Of a stretch of DNA of 41,165 bases, positions 24,684 through 32,921 are shown piece by piece. This DNA comes from JAEELC01 sp963621965. GTDB lineage: Bacteria; Bacillota_I; Bacilli_A; Acholeplasmatales; Anaeroplasmataceae. Both the position numbers and the translations under genes were made by a program. Numbering within the stretch: position 1 is the first letter of the stretch; the number at the start of each line of letters is the position of its first letter. The notes beneath the pieces are model-generated. The model was not told where the DNA came from, searched no databases, and was given only the letters and a program-made list of their open reading frames with translations. The stretch is taken from NCBI GenBank assembly GCA_963621965.1, contig CAVFGN010000015.1:1-41165 (forward strand), in the 5' to 3' direction.

Positions 24684-25115
24684 GTGATAACAATTTACAC
24701 AACTAGTAGTTGTTCATCTTGTAGAAAAGCAATTCAATGGATGAAAGATCATAATATTCCATTTAAAGAAAAGAATATTTTTACTCAAAGATTAACTGTT
24801 GAAGATTTAAGAAAAATTCTTAAAAATACTGAAAATGGATTTGAGGATATTATTTCAACTCGTTCAAAATTTTTTACTGAACAAAATATTGATCTTGAAT
24901 CTATGCACACAAAAGAACTTGAACAATTAATTATAGAAAATCCTTCAATATTAAGACGTCCTATTATAGTAGATGAAGATAGAATTCAAGTAGGTTATAA
25001 TGATGATGATATTAGAGTTTTCATTCCTGCCGAGCTAAGAGATTTATTTTCATGTACTGACTGTAAAGATGTTTGCGAATATGAAGAAGCATTAAAGAAA
25101 CAATTTGAATTATAA
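24684..25115 (+). CDS. spx: Spx family redox-sensing transcription regulator
   Basis: The 143-residue ArsC-fold protein binds RNA polymerase alpha in Bacillota and adjusts transcription under thiol stress. The redox switch CSSC is at residues 10-13 (TTSSCSSCRKA), and the core PILRRPIIVDEDRIQVGYNDDDIRVFIP matches Spx (SILRRPIIVDE here). The start is GTG at 24684 behind GAGGTGAT. The C-terminal tail carries Cys124, Cys127 and Cys131 (SCTDCKDVCEY), which I do not associate with standard Spx. Its position just after opp genes matches Bacillus subtilis. Spx is normally controlled by ClpXP; no regulatory partner is in the window. Confidence 0.9.
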   Translation: MITIYTTSSCSSCRKAIQWMKDHNIPFKEKNIFTQRLTVEDLRKILKNTENGFEDIISTRSKFFTEQNIDLESMHTKELEQLIIENPSILRRPIIVDEDRIQVGYNDDDIRVFIPAELRDLFSCTDCKDVCEYEEALKKQFEL

Positions 25116-25121
25116 AAAAAT

Positions 25122-25150
25122 GGTATTAGTTAATCTAATGCCAATTTTTT
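25122..25150 (+). terminator. Terminator of spx
   Basis: GGTATTAG pairs with CTAATGCC (one G-U) across a 5-base loop, followed by TTTTTT; flanking A and T runs extend the stem. Confidence 0.85.
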
Positions 25151-25153
25151 CTT

Positions 25154-25188
25154 AAAAAAAGAGTCTTCATATAAAAATATGAAAACTC
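25154..25188 (-). terminator. Terminator of the CYTH gene
   Basis: On the minus strand GAGTTTTCATAT pairs with ATATGAAGACTC (one G-U pair) across a 4-base T loop and is followed by seven T residues. It lies back to back with the spx terminator between convergent genes. Confidence 0.85.
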
Positions 25189-25194
25189 ATAAAA

Positions 25195-25734
25195 TTACTT
25201 TATTGAATTAAATGCTCTTTTAGATTTTGAAATGGGATTTTTTTGAACTATATTGTGCTTTCTTAAAAACTCAATCCAGATTGGTTGACCAATTTTCACA
25301 TCACTTACTTCATATTCAATTTCGTAATCTGTAATTCCGTTATATTCAGATTTATCTAGAAATAACATACCACCTTTATATGATGTTTTAGCACGCGTTG
25401 TTTTAAGTGAGGTGATTAAAGAAACAAAGTACGGTTCATTTATTATACTTGCGTCAAATCCGTTATTAATCATATTTAGAGCTTCTTCACCAGTTAAATA
25501 AAGACTGGACTCTAAATTGCCTTCAAGACTTTTTTCTTTTTTTGTTAATTTATATTGTTCTTTTTTTCTGATTCTTAAAATCGTTTTTTTATCCATTAAG
25601 GCTTGTTCTTTAGTATCAAAGTAGTAATTTACTTGTTCAAAATTTTTATTTTGTAAATCGAATTCTTCAAGTAAAGAATTATAAGTAGTTTCATCGATTA
25701 ATGTTTTATATTCAAACTCTAAATGTTTTATCAT
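25195..25734 (-). CDS. CYTH domain protein (YjbK-like triphosphate tunnel protein)
   Basis: The 179-residue protein has the CYTH signature near the N-terminus in the form EFEYK (residues 5-9; the family has ExExK), then YYFDTKEQALMDKKTILRIRKKEQYKLTKKEKSLEG, whose alternating charged residues would line the triphosphate tunnel. CYTH proteins bind or hydrolyse inorganic or organic triphosphates. The start ATG has GGTGAT upstream. It is divergent from the NAD kinase gene. In Bacillus subtilis the relative yjbK lies close to yjbN (NAD kinase) and downstream of opp and spx, as here. The substrate is unknown. Confidence 0.8.
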   Translation of the reverse strand: MIKHLEFEYKTLIDETTYNSLLEEFDLQNKNFEQVNYYFDTKEQALMDKKTILRIRKKEQYKLTKKEKSLEGNLESSLYLTGEEALNMINNGFDASIINEPYFVSLITSLKTTRAKTSYKGGMLFLDKSEYNGITDYEIEYEVSDVKIGQPIWIEFLRKHNIVQKNPISKSKRAFNSIK

Positions 25735-25787
25735 AATATTATCACCATTTCAATTATCTTATAAATGTAGATAAATTACAATTCATA

Positions 25788-25796
25788 TGTTAAAAT
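25788..25796 (+). promoter_or_regulatory. Extended -10 element for the NAD kinase gene
   Basis: TGTTAAAAT has the TGN-extended -10 form, 15 bases before the start codon. No convincing -35 is present at 17 bases. Confidence 0.35.
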
Positions 25797-25811
25797 TATA
25801 TTGGTGATTTT

Positions 25812-26591
25812 ATGAAATATAACATTGTTTTTAAACAAGAAGAATCTTGTAAAAAAATCGTTGAAAATATAAAAAATGATTTATGCGATGCTTTCGAACT
25901 TGATATTGATAATCCAGAAATTGTCATATGTGTTGGTGGTGACGGCACCACCCTTAGTGCTGTTCATAAATATATTGATAAGTTAGACAATATTATTTTT
26001 ATTGCATTTAATGCAGGACATTTAGGCTTTTTTTCAAGCTTCAACAAAAATGAGTATGAAGAATTCATAAGGTATATAAAGAAAGGCCAATTCAAATGTG
26101 AAGAATTTAATTTGCTTGAATACAATATAAAAACCCAATCTGATGAAGCTACAAAAGGACTGGCACTTAATGAGGTTACAATTGTAAACCCAAGTAGAAC
26201 TCTAATCCTTGATGTAACTATAGATAATGAATATTTCGAACACTATAGAGGCACAGGCCTTTGTATATCAACTCCTACGGGATCTACAGGCTATAACAAA
26301 TCATTACATGGTGCTGTTATAAAGCCTACATTAGAAGTATTTCAAATGACTGAGATAGCTTCGATTAATTCTAATCTATATCATACACTTTCAAGCCCAA
26401 TTATTCTTGATAAGAATGATACAATTGAACTATCAAGTGAATGGAATAAAGAATTATGGATTACAGCTGATTCTATAAGTTTAGGCTTTAAAGACTTCCG
26501 CTCCCTAACGGTTAGATTGTCAGATAAAAAGGTTAAATTAGCTTCAAGAAATAATACTTTCTTAGATCGCATTAGAAAAAACTTCATTTAG
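25812..26591 (+). CDS. nadK: NAD kinase
   Basis: The 259-residue enzyme phosphorylates NAD to NADP. The ATP/NAD-binding loop is VGGDGTTLSAVHKY (GGDGT), followed by FNAGHLGFFSSF, LNEVTIVNPSRT and the STPTGSTGYNKSLHGAVI segment, all diagnostic of PpnK. The length is standard for the short Bacillota type. GGTGAT precedes the ATG. It is transcribed divergently from the CYTH gene. Confidence 0.95.
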   Translation: MKYNIVFKQEESCKKIVENIKNDLCDAFELDIDNPEIVICVGGDGTTLSAVHKYIDKLDNIIFIAFNAGHLGFFSSFNKNEYEEFIRYIKKGQFKCEEFNLLEYNIKTQSDEATKGLALNEVTIVNPSRTLILDVTIDNEYFEHYRGTGLCISTPTGSTGYNKSLHGAVIKPTLEVFQMTEIASINSNLYHTLSSPIILDKNDTIELSSEWNKELWITADSISLGFKDFRSLTVRLSDKKVKLASRNNTFLDRIRKNFI

Positions 26592-26654
26592 AAAAATAGA
26601 ATTTTTGCTAAATATAGGATATTTGTGAAAAATATCATTATATAACTAAAAATG

Positions 26655-26683
26655 TTGAATATTTCAAATAAAAGTATTAAAAT
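26655..26683 (+). promoter_or_regulatory. Promoter of gap
   Basis: TTGAAT (26655-26660) and TAAAAT (26678-26683) are separated by 17 bases, about 40 bases before the start codon. Confidence 0.6.
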
Positions 26684-26723
26684 ATTATCGGTAAAAATGC
26701 AATTATAGGAGGATTTTTTAACT

Positions 26724-27764
26724 ATGGTTAAAGTTGCAATTAACGGATTTGGACGTATTGGTCGTTTAGCATTCAGACAAATGTTTGGCGCTGAAGGTTA
26801 TGATGTAGTAGCTATCAACGATTTAACTAAGCCATCAATGCTTGCAAACCTTTTAAAGTATGACACTGCTCAAGGTGGATATGCTGGATATATCGGTGAA
26901 AATAGACACACAGTTGAAGGTAATGATGAAGAAGGTACTATCACAGTTGATGGTAAGACTATCAAAATCTATGCACAAGCTGATGCAAGTTTACTTCCTT
27001 GGGGAGAAATTGGTGTTGATGTAGTTCTTGAATGTACAGGTTTCTATACAAAGAAAGAAAAAGCTATGGCTCACATCACTGCAGGTGCTAAGAAGGTTGT
27101 TATTTCAGCTCCAGCTGGTAATGATGTTAAGACAATTGTTTATAATGTAAACAATGAAACATTAACTAAGGATGATCAAATCATCTCTGCAGCTTCTTGT
27201 ACAACTAACTGCTTAGCTCCAATGGCTAAAGCTTTAAATGACTTTGCTCCAATCGAATCAGGTATCATGAACACAATTCATGCTTACACTGGTGACCAAA
27301 TGATTCTTGATGGACCACACCGTAAGGGTGACTTAAGAAGAGCAAGAGCAGGTGCTGCTAATATCGTTCCTAACTCAACAGGTGCTGCTAAAGCTATCGG
27401 TTTAGTTATTCCTGAATTAAATGGTAAGTTAATTGGTTCTGCTCAACGTGTTCCTGTTCCTACTGGTTCAACTACTATTTTAGTAGCTGTTGTAAAGAGC
27501 GAAAAGGAAATCACAAAGGAATCAATCAATGCTGCTATGAAGGCTGCTTCTGATCCTGAAACATTTGGATACAATGAAGATCCAATCGTATCAAGCGATG
27601 TAATCGGTATGCGTTACGGTTCTTTATTTGATTCAACTCAAACAATGGTTCAATCTCTTGGCGACAATAGATATCAAGTTCAAGTTGTTTCTTGGTATGA
27701 CAACGAAAACTCATACACTAGCCAAATGGTAAGAACTATTAAGTATTTCGCTGAATTAAATTAA
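26724..27764 (+). CDS. gap: Glyceraldehyde-3-phosphate dehydrogenase
   Basis: The 346-residue glycolytic enzyme oxidises glyceraldehyde-3-phosphate with NAD and phosphate. The Rossmann start VKVAINGFGRIGRLAFRQM, the catalytic ASCTTNCLAP (Cys159), HAYTGDQMILDGPHRKGDLRRARAGAANIVPNSTGAAKAI and the C-terminal SWYDNENSYTSQMVRTIKYF are all intact. A strong AGGAGGA site precedes the ATG. It is monocistronic, between its own promoter and terminator; the neighbouring pgk and tpi genes often seen with gap are absent. Confidence 0.97.
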   Translation: MVKVAINGFGRIGRLAFRQMFGAEGYDVVAINDLTKPSMLANLLKYDTAQGGYAGYIGENRHTVEGNDEEGTITVDGKTIKIYAQADASLLPWGEIGVDVVLECTGFYTKKEKAMAHITAGAKKVVISAPAGNDVKTIVYNVNNETLTKDDQIISAASCTTNCLAPMAKALNDFAPIESGIMNTIHAYTGDQMILDGPHRKGDLRRARAGAANIVPNSTGAAKAIGLVIPELNGKLIGSAQRVPVPTGSTTILVAVVKSEKEITKESINAAMKAASDPETFGYNEDPIVSSDVIGMRYGSLFDSTQTMVQSLGDNRYQVQVVSWYDNENSYTSQMVRTIKYFAELN

Positions 27765-27782
27765 TTTTTACTAAATAGAATT

Positions 27783-27811
27783 ACTAGTGAAGTTTATTTT
27801 CGCTAGTTTTT
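27783..27811 (+). terminator. Terminator of gap
   Basis: ACTAGTGAA pairs with TTCGCTAGT (one G-U pair) across a 7-base loop, then TTTTT. Confidence 0.8.
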
Positions 27812-27862
27812 CTTTTACTTTTAACAAATTTCAAATATAATTGTATTTAGTGTGGTGAGACT

Positions 27863-28513
27863 ATGAATTGGTGCGATTTTATATTAGAAGAATCTAAAAA
27901 AGAGTATTATAAATCTTTAATGAAAAAAGTTGATGACGAATATGAAAAATATACTTGTTTTCCTAAATACGAAAATATTTTTAATGCATTTAATTTAACA
28001 CCACTTGAAGAGACAAAAGTTGTTATTTTAGGACAAGATCCATATCACGAAATAAATCAAGCCCATGGCCTTGCGTTTTCTGTTCTTTGTGACAAATTAC
28101 CCCCATCTTTAAAAAACATTTATAAGGAAATGTATACAGATTTAGGTTTTAGACATAGTGATAATGGTAATCTTACGTATCTTGCCGGTCAAGGTGTCTT
28201 ACTATTAAATACAACTTTAACCGTTAGAGAAGGCTTAGCTAATAGTCACTCTAAATTTGGATGGCAAACATTTACTGATAATGCAATAAAAGAATTAGAT
28301 AAAGTAGATAAGCCTATGGTATTTATTTTGTGGGGAAACAATGCACGTGAAAAGAAACAATTTATAACAAACAAAAATCATTATGTTATAGAAAGTGCTC
28401 ATCCGTCCCCTTTAAGTGCAAACAGAGGATTTTTTGGTACGAAACCATTTAGTCGCACTAATGAGATTTTAAAAAAGAACAATCTAAAAGAAATTGATTG
28501 GTTAGGTAGGTAA
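27863..28513 (+). CDS. ung: Uracil-DNA glycosylase
   Basis: The 216-residue family 1 glycosylase removes uracil from DNA. It has the water-activating motif VVILGQDPYHEINQAHGLAFSV (GQDPYH), LLLNTTLTV, VFILWGNNA and the DNA-intercalating HPSPLSANRGFFGTKPFS. GTGGTGAG precedes the ATG. It is followed three bases later by trmFO, so ung, trmFO and xerC look like one transcript. Confidence 0.95.
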   Translation: MNWCDFILEESKKEYYKSLMKKVDDEYEKYTCFPKYENIFNAFNLTPLEETKVVILGQDPYHEINQAHGLAFSVLCDKLPPSLKNIYKEMYTDLGFRHSDNGNLTYLAGQGVLLLNTTLTVREGLANSHSKFGWQTFTDNAIKELDKVDKPMVFILWGNNAREKKQFITNKNHYVIESAHPSPLSANRGFFGTKPFSRTNEILKKNNLKEIDWLGR

Positions 28514-28516
28514 AAT

Positions 28517-29869
28517 ATGAGAGTTAAAATTATAGGAGCTGGGTTAGCTGGGTGTGAAGCAGCTAATTATTTGGCAAATCACGGTGTCTTAGTTGATTTG
28601 TATGAAATGAGACCCGTTAAGAATACTAAAGCACACAAGACTGATAAATTTGGTGAACTTGTTTGCTCAAATTCTCTTCGTTCAGACTCTTTAGAGAATG
28701 CTGTTGGTATTATGAAACGCGAGATGGAAGAGTTTGATTCTTTAATTATTAAGGCTGCAAGAATGAACAAAGTTGAAGCCGGTGGTGCACTTGCAGTGGA
28801 TAGAGAAGGATTCTCTAAATATATTACAGATTCTATTAAAAATAATCCTAACATTACAGTTCACTTAGAAGAAGTTACAAGTTTTGACTCTAATGAATAT
28901 ACTATAATTGCTACCGGGCCTTTAACAGAAGGCGCATTAGCTGATTATATTATCGAGTCATTTGAGTCTGATAATTTTCATTTCTATGATGCGGCTGCAC
29001 CTATTGTTTATGCTGATTCTATAGATTACTCTAAAGTATACTTAAAATCTAGATATGATAAAGGCGAAGCTAGTTACTACAATTGCCCAATGACAAAAGA
29101 AGAATTTGAAGTATTTTACAATGAACTTATAAACGCTGAAGGTGTTGTGCCTCATGATTTTGAAGATATTCCTGGTACAGAAGTTCAAACTAATAACCCA
29201 AATGATGAGGTAAAAGTTTTTGAAGGATGTATGCCAATCGAAATAATGGCAAAAAGAGGCTTTCAAACTTTACTTTTTGGGCCGCTTAAACCAAAGGGTT
29301 TAAGAAAACCGGATGGTACTACGCCTTATGCAGTTGTTCAACTTAGACAAGATGATGCGGCTAAAACTATGTATAATCTAGTGGGTTTCCAAACTCACTT
29401 AAAATATCCTGAACAGAAGAGAGTATTCTCTCTAATTCCAGGACTTGAGAACGCTCGATTCGCAAAATACGGTGTTATGCATAGAAATAGTTTTATAAAT
29501 GCGCCTAAGATTTTAAATAAAAATTCTACGTTCCAAACGAATAAATTTCCTAAGGTGTTTTTTGCCGGACAATTATCTGGTGTTGAAGGATATGTTGAAA
29601 GTGCAGCTTCAGGACTTGTAGCAGGGATAAACATGTATAGATTAATCCAAGAGAAAGAATTATTCACATTTCCTCGAACAACTTCTATTGGCGCAAGTGC
29701 TTTCTATATCACTCATGCATCAAGCGATGGATTTGAGCCAATGAACGCTAATTTTGGAATTATGGCTGAACTAGGTTTTAAACATAATAAAAAAGATAGA
29801 AAATCTTTATATGCTAGTCGTGCGCTAGAAGATATAAAAGAATGTAAGAAGATAATAGAAAATGACTGA
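28517..29869 (+). CDS. trmFO: Folate/FAD-dependent tRNA (uracil-54) methyltransferase TrmFO
   Basis: The 450-residue flavoprotein makes ribothymidine at position 54 of tRNA using methylenetetrahydrofolate. The FAD-binding loop is IIGAGLAGCEAANYL at the N-terminus. The two cysteines important in the Bacillus enzyme appear in LVCSNSLRSDSL and EGCMPIEIMAKRG. GGQLSGVEGYVESAASGLVAG-like residues (AGQLSGVEGYVESA) are also typical. It ends in TGA and overlaps xerC by eight bases, the same neighbour order as trmFO-codV in Bacillus. Confidence 0.96.
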   Translation: MRVKIIGAGLAGCEAANYLANHGVLVDLYEMRPVKNTKAHKTDKFGELVCSNSLRSDSLENAVGIMKREMEEFDSLIIKAARMNKVEAGGALAVDREGFSKYITDSIKNNPNITVHLEEVTSFDSNEYTIIATGPLTEGALADYIIESFESDNFHFYDAAAPIVYADSIDYSKVYLKSRYDKGEASYYNCPMTKEEFEVFYNELINAEGVVPHDFEDIPGTEVQTNNPNDEVKVFEGCMPIEIMAKRGFQTLLFGPLKPKGLRKPDGTTPYAVVQLRQDDAAKTMYNLVGFQTHLKYPEQKRVFSLIPGLENARFAKYGVMHRNSFINAPKILNKNSTFQTNKFPKVFFAGQLSGVEGYVESAASGLVAGINMYRLIQEKELFTFPRTTSIGASAFYITHASSDGFEPMNANFGIMAELGFKHNKKDRKSLYASRALEDIKECKKIIEND

Positions 29870-30782
29870 TAGTGAATATATAGATGAATATATCGATTAT
29901 TTGGATACAGTTAAAGGTTATAGCACAAATACCATTAAAAGTTACAAAGAAGATATTAATGACTTTTTAAATTGGATTAAAAGTGAGAAAATGGCGCGTG
30001 ACTTATTGCATATTAGAAATAAAGTTGCAAGTAACTATAAAGTGAGCCTTAAAACGAACAAGTTAAGTGTTAGTACAATTAATAGAAAAATATCAAGTTT
30101 AACATCATTCTATGCTTATTTACTAAAAGAAGGATATGTAGATAATAATTATTTTGAAGATGTTGAATCTTTAAAAAAAGAAAAGAGATTGCCACATATT
30201 CTTAAAGAAACTGAGATTGATTATTTATTCAAATCAATAGATAGAACTAATCCCTTAGGGAATCGTAATTATTTAATTCTTGAACTTTTGTACGGAACGG
30301 GTATACGTGTTAGTGAGTTGTGTTCTTTAAATATAAGCGATCTTTCTTTTTCTGATTCTACAATTAAGATTCGTGGTAAAGGCGACAAGGAAAGAATCGT
30401 TATTATGTTTGACAATCTAAAAGATGATTTAAAAAGTTATATTAATAATGATAGACTTGTGCTTATTAGAAAAAGCACGAATATTGATAATAGAACTTTG
30501 TTATTAAACAAAAACGGTACAAGTTTAACTGCTAGAGGTGTTAGAGTAATATTAAATGATATTATTAATAAATGCGGTGAAACTTATCACATTACACCTC
30601 ACATGTTACGACATAGTTTTGCAACAACAATGCTTGATCATGGTGCAGATTTAAGAAGTGTGCAAGAACTTTTAGGACATGAAAGTCTATCTACAACACA
30701 AATTTACACCCATGTTTCTATTGAACAAATGAAAAAAGAATATATGGAAGCATTCCCTCGTGCTTCGAAGAAAAAAGATTAG
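29862..30782 (+). CDS. xerC: Tyrosine recombinase XerC/CodV
   Basis: The 306-residue recombinase probably resolves chromosome dimers at dif. The N-terminal SAM-like domain (VKGYSTNTIKSYKEDINDFLNW) is followed by the catalytic domain with Arg in GTGIRVSEL, Lys in RGKGDKERIV, HMLRHSFATTML, LLGHESLSTTQIYTHVS with the nucleophile Tyr. All catalytic residues are present. It overlaps trmFO, which argues for a housekeeping Xer protein rather than a phage integrase. The downstream clpQ-clpY-codY genes of Bacillus are missing; two orphan genes take their place. Confidence 0.93.
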   Translation: MTDSEYIDEYIDYLDTVKGYSTNTIKSYKEDINDFLNWIKSEKMARDLLHIRNKVASNYKVSLKTNKLSVSTINRKISSLTSFYAYLLKEGYVDNNYFEDVESLKKEKRLPHILKETEIDYLFKSIDRTNPLGNRNYLILELLYGTGIRVSELCSLNISDLSFSDSTIKIRGKGDKERIVIMFDNLKDDLKSYINNDRLVLIRKSTNIDNRTLLLNKNGTSLTARGVRVILNDIINKCGETYHITPHMLRHSFATTMLDHGADLRSVQELLGHESLSTTQIYTHVSIEQMKKEYMEAFPRASKKKD

Positions 30783-30788
30783 GGCGTA

Positions 30789-30817
30789 TTGTAAAAAAAT
30801 ATAAATTATGCTATTAT
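30789..30817 (+). promoter_or_regulatory. Promoter of the orphan lipoprotein gene
   Basis: TTGTAA (30789-30794) and TATTAT (30812-30817) are 17 bases apart, with a TGC extended -10. Confidence 0.65.
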
Positions 30818-30848
30818 TTCAATGCATTTTTATAAAGGAGTTTAAAAA

Positions 30849-31595
30849 ATGAAATCTATAAATAAAGGATTATTACTAGGACTTGGTTTAGTTAGTACAT
30901 CACTATTATTTTCTTGTAGCAATGGCGGTTCTACTAGTAGCGACACAAGTTCTTTAAATACAACAGTTGCAGATAAATGGTTTTCTCTAGGAAATACTGG
31001 CGAAGGAAGATTTGATACAGCTTATACAACTTGTATCTACGACCCTACTTTAACAGAGGATTCAAAGCCAAGCAGTTATTATACTATTTATGCGGCTAGC
31101 GACGTTAATGCTTCAGTTCGATTAACTTTAACTGAAATTAATGCAGATAACTTTGGTGAAACTACAACTAATACAATTAAGAATTTACAAACAATTGCTT
31201 ATAGTACAACTAACCAAAGCGAATATATGTCAAAAGTTTATGAAAAGAAATATACAATAAATAGCATGGTTGATGATATTACTTCATCAGTTCAATCAAC
31301 ATGGAATACTGATTTATCGACATTTAATGTATCTTCAAGTTCTCTTCAAGCTGATAAGACAAATTATTTGTGTGTATATTACATACCTTTTTATGTAAGA
31401 ACATATTCTAATAATTCAATAGCTTCTGCAGGATTCTTCGCGGCACCTATTTATGCAAGTGTCACAACTGGCAACATCACTAAAGATGCAGACGGAAACG
31501 ATATCGTTAGCGTAGAAGATGAAACAGCTACAAAATTCTTAAAGTCGCAATATATTACTTTCACTTATAATTCAAGTACAGATACTATTTGCTAA
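30849..31595 (+). CDS. Putative lipoprotein, function unknown
   Basis: The 248-residue protein has a clear lipoprotein signal peptide (MKSINKGLLLGLGLVSTSLL) with lipobox LFSC and Cys23 as the acylation site. The mature part starts with a Gly/Ser/Thr-rich linker and is dominated by Thr, Ser, Asn and Tyr, with beta-strand-like spacing (for example YYIPFYVRTYSNNSIASAGFFAAP). I recognise no family. AAAGGAG precedes the ATG. It is flanked by its own promoter and terminator, so it is a single-gene unit inserted between xerC and the rpsB cluster. Confidence 0.75.
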   Translation: MKSINKGLLLGLGLVSTSLLFSCSNGGSTSSDTSSLNTTVADKWFSLGNTGEGRFDTAYTTCIYDPTLTEDSKPSSYYTIYAASDVNASVRLTLTEINADNFGETTTNTIKNLQTIAYSTTNQSEYMSKVYEKKYTINSMVDDITSSVQSTWNTDLSTFNVSSSSLQADKTNYLCVYYIPFYVRTYSNNSIASAGFFAAPIYASVTTGNITKDADGNDIVSVEDETATKFLKSQYITFTYNSSTDTIC

Positions 31596-31597
31596 TT

Positions 31598-31623
31598 AAG
31601 AGAGTTTTTACTCTCTTTTTTTA
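31598..31623 (+). terminator. Terminator of the lipoprotein gene
   Basis: AAGAGAGT pairs with ACTCTCTT around a TTTT loop, followed by a T-run. Confidence 0.85.
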
Positions 31624-31654
31624 AAAGTTAATTTTTAAAAAGGAGGTTTTAAAT

Positions 31655-32848
31655 ATGCCTAAATTAAATTATGACATTTTAAATTTGATTGATGATGAGA
31701 CAAATGAAGATAAATATGTTGAATCAAAAGTAGATGACATTTATTACACATTATATTCAAAAGTAAATGAAATTAACAATATATTTTCGCTGTTTGTTAA
31801 TAATCTTGATGTTGATGACTATAAAAATTCGTTGATTACTAAAATAGGGTTTAATGATTATGTTAAGTCTTGTTATCTTCTTTTAAGTGAAAAATCTAAT
31901 AATGATGAAGTTAATAATGAGGATATACTTTCAGTATATAAAGAACTTTACAAAGATTTTTTAGGAGAGACTCTTAAACATATTTTTTCGTCTTATAAAG
32001 ATTACAATAATACCCAAAATGATAAATTGATAATTTCTAGTAAAGAAATTAAATCATTTATGAAAAACTTTGATGACTTAAATCAAGATTTGTATCTTGC
32101 GATTACTAATACTAGAATGCCTTCTATGGGTAATATGACTTGTAAAGAGTTTACGCTATTTATCGAAGATACGCTTTCTTTTAAAGTTCTTGAAGAAAAA
32201 GAGCATACAAATATAAATAATTTGAATAGACAAATTAAAGATAATTTATCGCAAAACGCATATAATAATGCCCTTAATATATTATCTAATAAACCTAACA
32301 TATTAGTAAATGATAAGAAGAGTGTTACAATAGATAATTTAAATTCAACTACGGTTGATGATTATCTTCTTAAACTAAGGTACGAATATAAAGAAATTGA
32401 AAGAATCCACTCTACTAGATCATTTTGGGAGAAAATTTTTCATCCTTATAATTATATACATGAAAAAAACATGTTAAAAAATATTATTAAGAAAACTAAA
32501 AAGATTTTTAAAAATACTAACGCAAGCATTAAAGTTGAAGGTATAATCTCTGGAGATGACAAGAATTATCATTTAACTGCAACTCGCGCTAATGAAAGAA
32601 TACAAAAGACTAATTATTTATCAGATATGTTTGAATCATTAGATGAGTTTAACAATGAAAACAAATTTGGTATTGACTTAGAAAATAGAAATTACGAAGA
32701 ATTTTTGAAATATAAAAAGAATGAAAAAATTCATAATGTCATTTATAATGAGGAAAAAGAATTAATTAGTAACAAAAATTCTAATGAACAAAGCTCTCAA
32801 AAAGAACAAATAATGTCAAATGATAAAGAGAGAAAATTAAGTAAATAA
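31655..32848 (+). CDS. Hypothetical soluble helical protein
   Basis: The 397-residue protein has no signal peptide and no membrane helix. It is rich in Asn, Lys, Asp, Glu and Leu and looks mostly helical. A basic/aromatic stretch at about residues 249-285 (RSFWEKIFHPYNYIHEKN, then a lysine-rich KNIIKKTKKIFKN) stands out. The last ~40 residues are low-complexity and charged (KNSNEQSSQKEQ). I do not recognise the family. A perfect AAGGAGG precedes the ATG. It sits after the lipoprotein terminator and before the rpsB promoter; I see no strong promoter of its own, so it may depend on read-through. Confidence 0.7.
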   Translation: MPKLNYDILNLIDDETNEDKYVESKVDDIYYTLYSKVNEINNIFSLFVNNLDVDDYKNSLITKIGFNDYVKSCYLLLSEKSNNDEVNNEDILSVYKELYKDFLGETLKHIFSSYKDYNNTQNDKLIISSKEIKSFMKNFDDLNQDLYLAITNTRMPSMGNMTCKEFTLFIEDTLSFKVLEEKEHTNINNLNRQIKDNLSQNAYNNALNILSNKPNILVNDKKSVTIDNLNSTTVDDYLLKLRYEYKEIERIHSTRSFWEKIFHPYNYIHEKNMLKNIIKKTKKIFKNTNASIKVEGIISGDDKNYHLTATRANERIQKTNYLSDMFESLDEFNNENKFGIDLENRNYEEFLKYKKNEKIHNVIYNEEKELISNKNSNEQSSQKEQIMSNDKERKLSK

Positions 32849-32870
32849 TGCCTTAATTTTTTTAAAAAAT

Positions 32871-32901
32871 GTTTACAAAAAAAGACTTGTAAACTTTTTT
32901 T
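32871..32901 (+). terminator. Terminator overlapping the rpsB promoter
   Basis: GTTTACAA pairs with TTGTAAAC across an 8-base loop and is followed by seven T residues. The right arm contains the -35 box of the next promoter. Confidence 0.8.
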
Positions 32902-32915
32902 ACTTATGGTAAAAT
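32887..32915 (+). promoter_or_regulatory. Promoter of the rpsB-tsf operon
   Basis: TTGTAA (32887-32892), a 17-base spacer ending in TGG, and TAAAAT (32910-32915) form an extended -10 promoter. Transcription would begin near 32922. Confidence 0.75.
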
Positions 32916-32921
32916 CTAAAA

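Noticed and set aside
29862..30782. xerC as a mobile-element integrase
   Set aside because: It overlaps trmFO in the conserved chromosomal order and no attachment site or mobile cargo is nearby.
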